Below, piece after piece: positions 12,966 through 14,105 of a DNA stretch of 14,105 nt (position 1 is the stretch's first letter; every line of letters starts with the position of its first letter). The position numbers were made by a program, and so were the translations under genes. The stretch spans positions 1-14,105 of the forward strand of contig CAIVTL010000406.1 in NCBI GenBank assembly GCA_903908785.1, in the 5' to 3' direction. Under the pieces are notes generated by a model, which was given only the letters and a program-made list of their open reading frames with translations, made no database searches and was not told where the DNA came from. Origin of the DNA: Caldifarciminota bacterium. Lineage in GTDB: Bacteria > Hydrothermota > Tepidihabitantia > Tepidihabitantales > Tepidihabitantaceae.

Positions 12966-13811
12966 TTACCAGGGCCAGACCGCGGGCTTCTGGCTTTCTA
13001 GATGGTTCTCCAGACTGTCTGCCAGCAGCGGAAAGAAATCCCACTTGGTTAGCGTCTCAAGGTCATCAACCGAGACCATGAAGTCATACGGCGTCCCTTT
13101 TGTCGTCTGCGATGAGTTGGGCACGAGAAAGGCGTATTCCGAGAGTTTCTTTGTCTTCGTGTCACGGGCGAGAATGACCTTGAACATGTGGGTGGGAACT
13201 GCCACCAGGTTCTTTCCGCCGCGCTTGAGCCACTTCTTCGGCAGGGCGAGTTCGGTGTCACCTTTCAGGAACAGGTTACCAGTCACGACCCAGGCTTCGC
13301 CCCGGAGTTTGACCAGGTCCCGCACGCCGCCCTCCAATTGCTGCCAGATGCCGCGATTCGTGGCTTGGTACTGCGGGCTCATGTTGGACATCAGGAACGT
13401 GGCTGACATCGGTTCCGGGTCATAGGTGAAGTCTCCAGCCGGAGCCAGATGGCCCTTGTCATAGCCCTTGCCCTTGTAGTCGTCCGGGCTCACCCGGACG
13501 GCGGCCGGGAGACGCTTGTCCGGCCGGAAGTCGTCCCGGCGATTGGTCTTCAGCGCCAGATGAGCGCGCGTGACATGATGGATGACCCAGTGCGGGACGC
13601 GCCAGCGGGTGCTGAAGCAGTCGTAGTAGTAGTCGTTGGGTAGAGGCAGGCCGGAATCGCACGCGACCCATTTCCGGGTGTTGGCCGAATCAAAGATCGT
13701 GTCCCAGACGACGGTGCCGGCCGAGACAGGCAGGGACTTGGCGCGCGCCGGGCTGGAGAGTCCGGCCGCGCCGAGGAGGAGTAGTGCCGCACAGAAGTGG
13801 AATTGCCTAAT
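12966..13811 (-). CDS. Secreted DNA/RNA non-specific endonuclease (NUC family)
   Basis: A 281-residue beta-beta-alpha-metal nuclease related to Serratia nuclease/NucA, cleaving DNA and RNA outside the cytoplasm. The active-site motif is DKGHLAPAGDF (118-128), a DRGH variant with Lys for Arg and general base H121. The metal-site Asn N152 and Glu E160 are in NRGIWQQLE, with the same 8-residue spacing as N119/E127 of the Serratia enzyme. A signal peptide (RQFHFCAALLLLGAAGLSSP, cleavage near ARA) sits at the start. No ATG, GTG or TTG fits: ATT 13811 has GGA seven bases upstream and gives a normal signal peptide, while GTG 13853 and TTG 13844 lie in the predicted promoter. The ATG at 13901 would require 30 extra residues upstream of the -35 box. 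Confidence 0.87.
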   Translation of the reverse strand: MRQFHFCAALLLLGAAGLSSPARAKSLPVSAGTVVWDTIFDSANTRKWVACDSGLPLPNDYYYDCFSTRWRVPHWVIHHVTRAHLALKTNRRDDFRPDKRLPAAVRVSPDDYKGKGYDKGHLAPAGDFTYDPEPMSATFLMSNMSPQYQATNRGIWQQLEGGVRDLVKLRGEAWVVTGNLFLKGDTELALPKKWLKRGGKNLVAVPTHMFKVILARDTKTKKLSEYAFLVPNSSQTTKGTPYDFMVSVDDLETLTKWDFFPLLADSLENHLESQKPAVWPW

Positions 13812-13843
13812 AGTTGCTTCCTTTGTGTCCGATGGACTGCGCA

Positions 13844-13873
13844 AGCGTAACACACCCGTAGCCGGTTTGTCAA
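13844..13873 (-). promoter_or_regulatory. Promoter of the nuclease gene (TTGACA-18-TACGCT)
   Basis: A consensus TTGACA at 13873-13868, an 18-base spacer and a weak -10 TACGCT at 13849-13844. The predicted start at ~13837 is about 26 bases before the ATT start codon. Its -35 box lies 18 bases from the TTGACA of the divergent gene. Confidence 0.5.
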
Positions 13874-13891
13874 GCGCTGCGGCCCGCGCGC

Positions 13892-13920
13892 TTGACATCA
13901 TGGTCGACTTCGGTTACTAC
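13892..13920 (+). promoter_or_regulatory. Possible promoter of the FG-GAP-type gene (TTGACA-17-TACTAC)
   Basis: A consensus TTGACA at 13892-13897 with a weak -10 TACTAC at 13915-13920. The predicted start would fall at the Shine-Dalgarno AGAGG (13926-13930), which is close, so the true -10 may differ. Confidence 0.35.
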
Positions 13921-13935
13921 TAGTCAGAGGTAATC

Positions 13936-14105
13936 ATGAACAGAAACCGGTCAGTACTGCTCGTTCTTCTCGCGGCCGTCGCCTTTGCGCAGCCGCCGCA
14001 ATTCGACGCGCCGGTCGCTTTAGAGGCCAACGGTAGCCCAATCAACGTCGGGACCGGCGGCAACGCTTCGCCGTTCATGGTAGACTGGAACGGCGATGGC
14101 AGGCA
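13936..14105 (+). CDS. Secreted FG-GAP/VCBS-type repeat protein, 5' part only
   Basis: The first 56 residues are present; the gene runs off the right edge. A signal peptide (MNRNRSVLLVLLAAVAFA, cleavage before QPPQF) is followed by APVALEANGSPINVG and then PFMVDWNGDGR, the start of an FG-GAP/VCBS calcium-binding repeat (DxNxDG loop). Such proteins form secreted beta-propellers, often surface-bound or carrying a sorting tail. AGAGG lies five bases before ATG 13936, which supports this start. It is transcribed divergently from the nuclease gene. The family call rests on one motif copy plus the export signal. Confidence 0.7.
   Translation, partial: MNRNRSVLLVLLAAVAFAQPPQFDAPVALEANGSPINVGTGGNASPFMVDWNGDGR

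Noticed and set aside
12346..13811. Toxin-immunity pair formed by the nuclease and the membrane protein
   Set aside because: The nuclease is a complete secreted NUC-family enzyme without a delivery domain, and the partner is an integral membrane protein with no immunity-like features.

Overview
The window is GC-rich bacterial DNA, carrying genes on both strands. Several features point to a diderm (two-membrane) cell: two predicted outer-membrane beta-barrels, one of them Wzi-like and ending in an aromatic residue, plus several Sec signal peptides. The overall character (a GreA factor with a very long N-terminal extension, a DUF6754-like membrane protein, an FG-GAP-type secreted protein, short simple-sequence arrays) suggests an uncultured candidate-phylum bacterium, perhaps of the WOR-3 or FCB type. 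That placement is inference. No rRNA, tRNA or CRISPR was seen, and no gap between genes exceeds 300 bases.

Left part (1-2180). The first ~110 bases are the tail of a MoaC gene (- strand) with lower-GC codon use. They abut, head to head, a saccharopine dehydrogenase-family gene (+ strand) that has lost its NAD(P)-binding N-terminus, so position ~105-112 is a recombination or assembly junction. A UUCG-capped terminator follows, then a complete REP-associated (RAYT/IS200-like) transposase element bounded by 23-base inverted repeats.

Middle part (2220-7028). Two overlapping ferritin-like genes are read leftward from a clear promoter with a 10-bp dyad in the leader. A small beta-barrel gene is read rightward from a divergent promoter. 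Next come a ~640-residue GreA-fusion gene and a TsaC/Sua5 tRNA-modification gene.

Right part (7038-14105). A leftward run of five tightly packed genes encodes a Wzi-like barrel and four inner-membrane proteins of unknown function, the first with an extracytoplasmic FN3-like domain and a DUF6754-like region. Upstream lies a MazG-like pyrophosphohydrolase with a Cys tail, possibly on the same transcript. Further right, a secreted DNA/RNA non-specific nuclease and a four-TM protein form a second leftward pair. The start of a secreted FG-GAP-type protein runs off the right edge.

Two signals cut across the window. Three genes without a Shine-Dalgarno site have a TTGACT-16-(-10 box) promoter ending only 6-10 bases before the start codon, which suggests leaderless mRNAs. 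Three unrelated loci each carry about five copies of a different 7-base repeat: one inside a gene, one across a stop codon, one in an operon leader. The five-gene envelope operon is the best candidate for an undescribed system.
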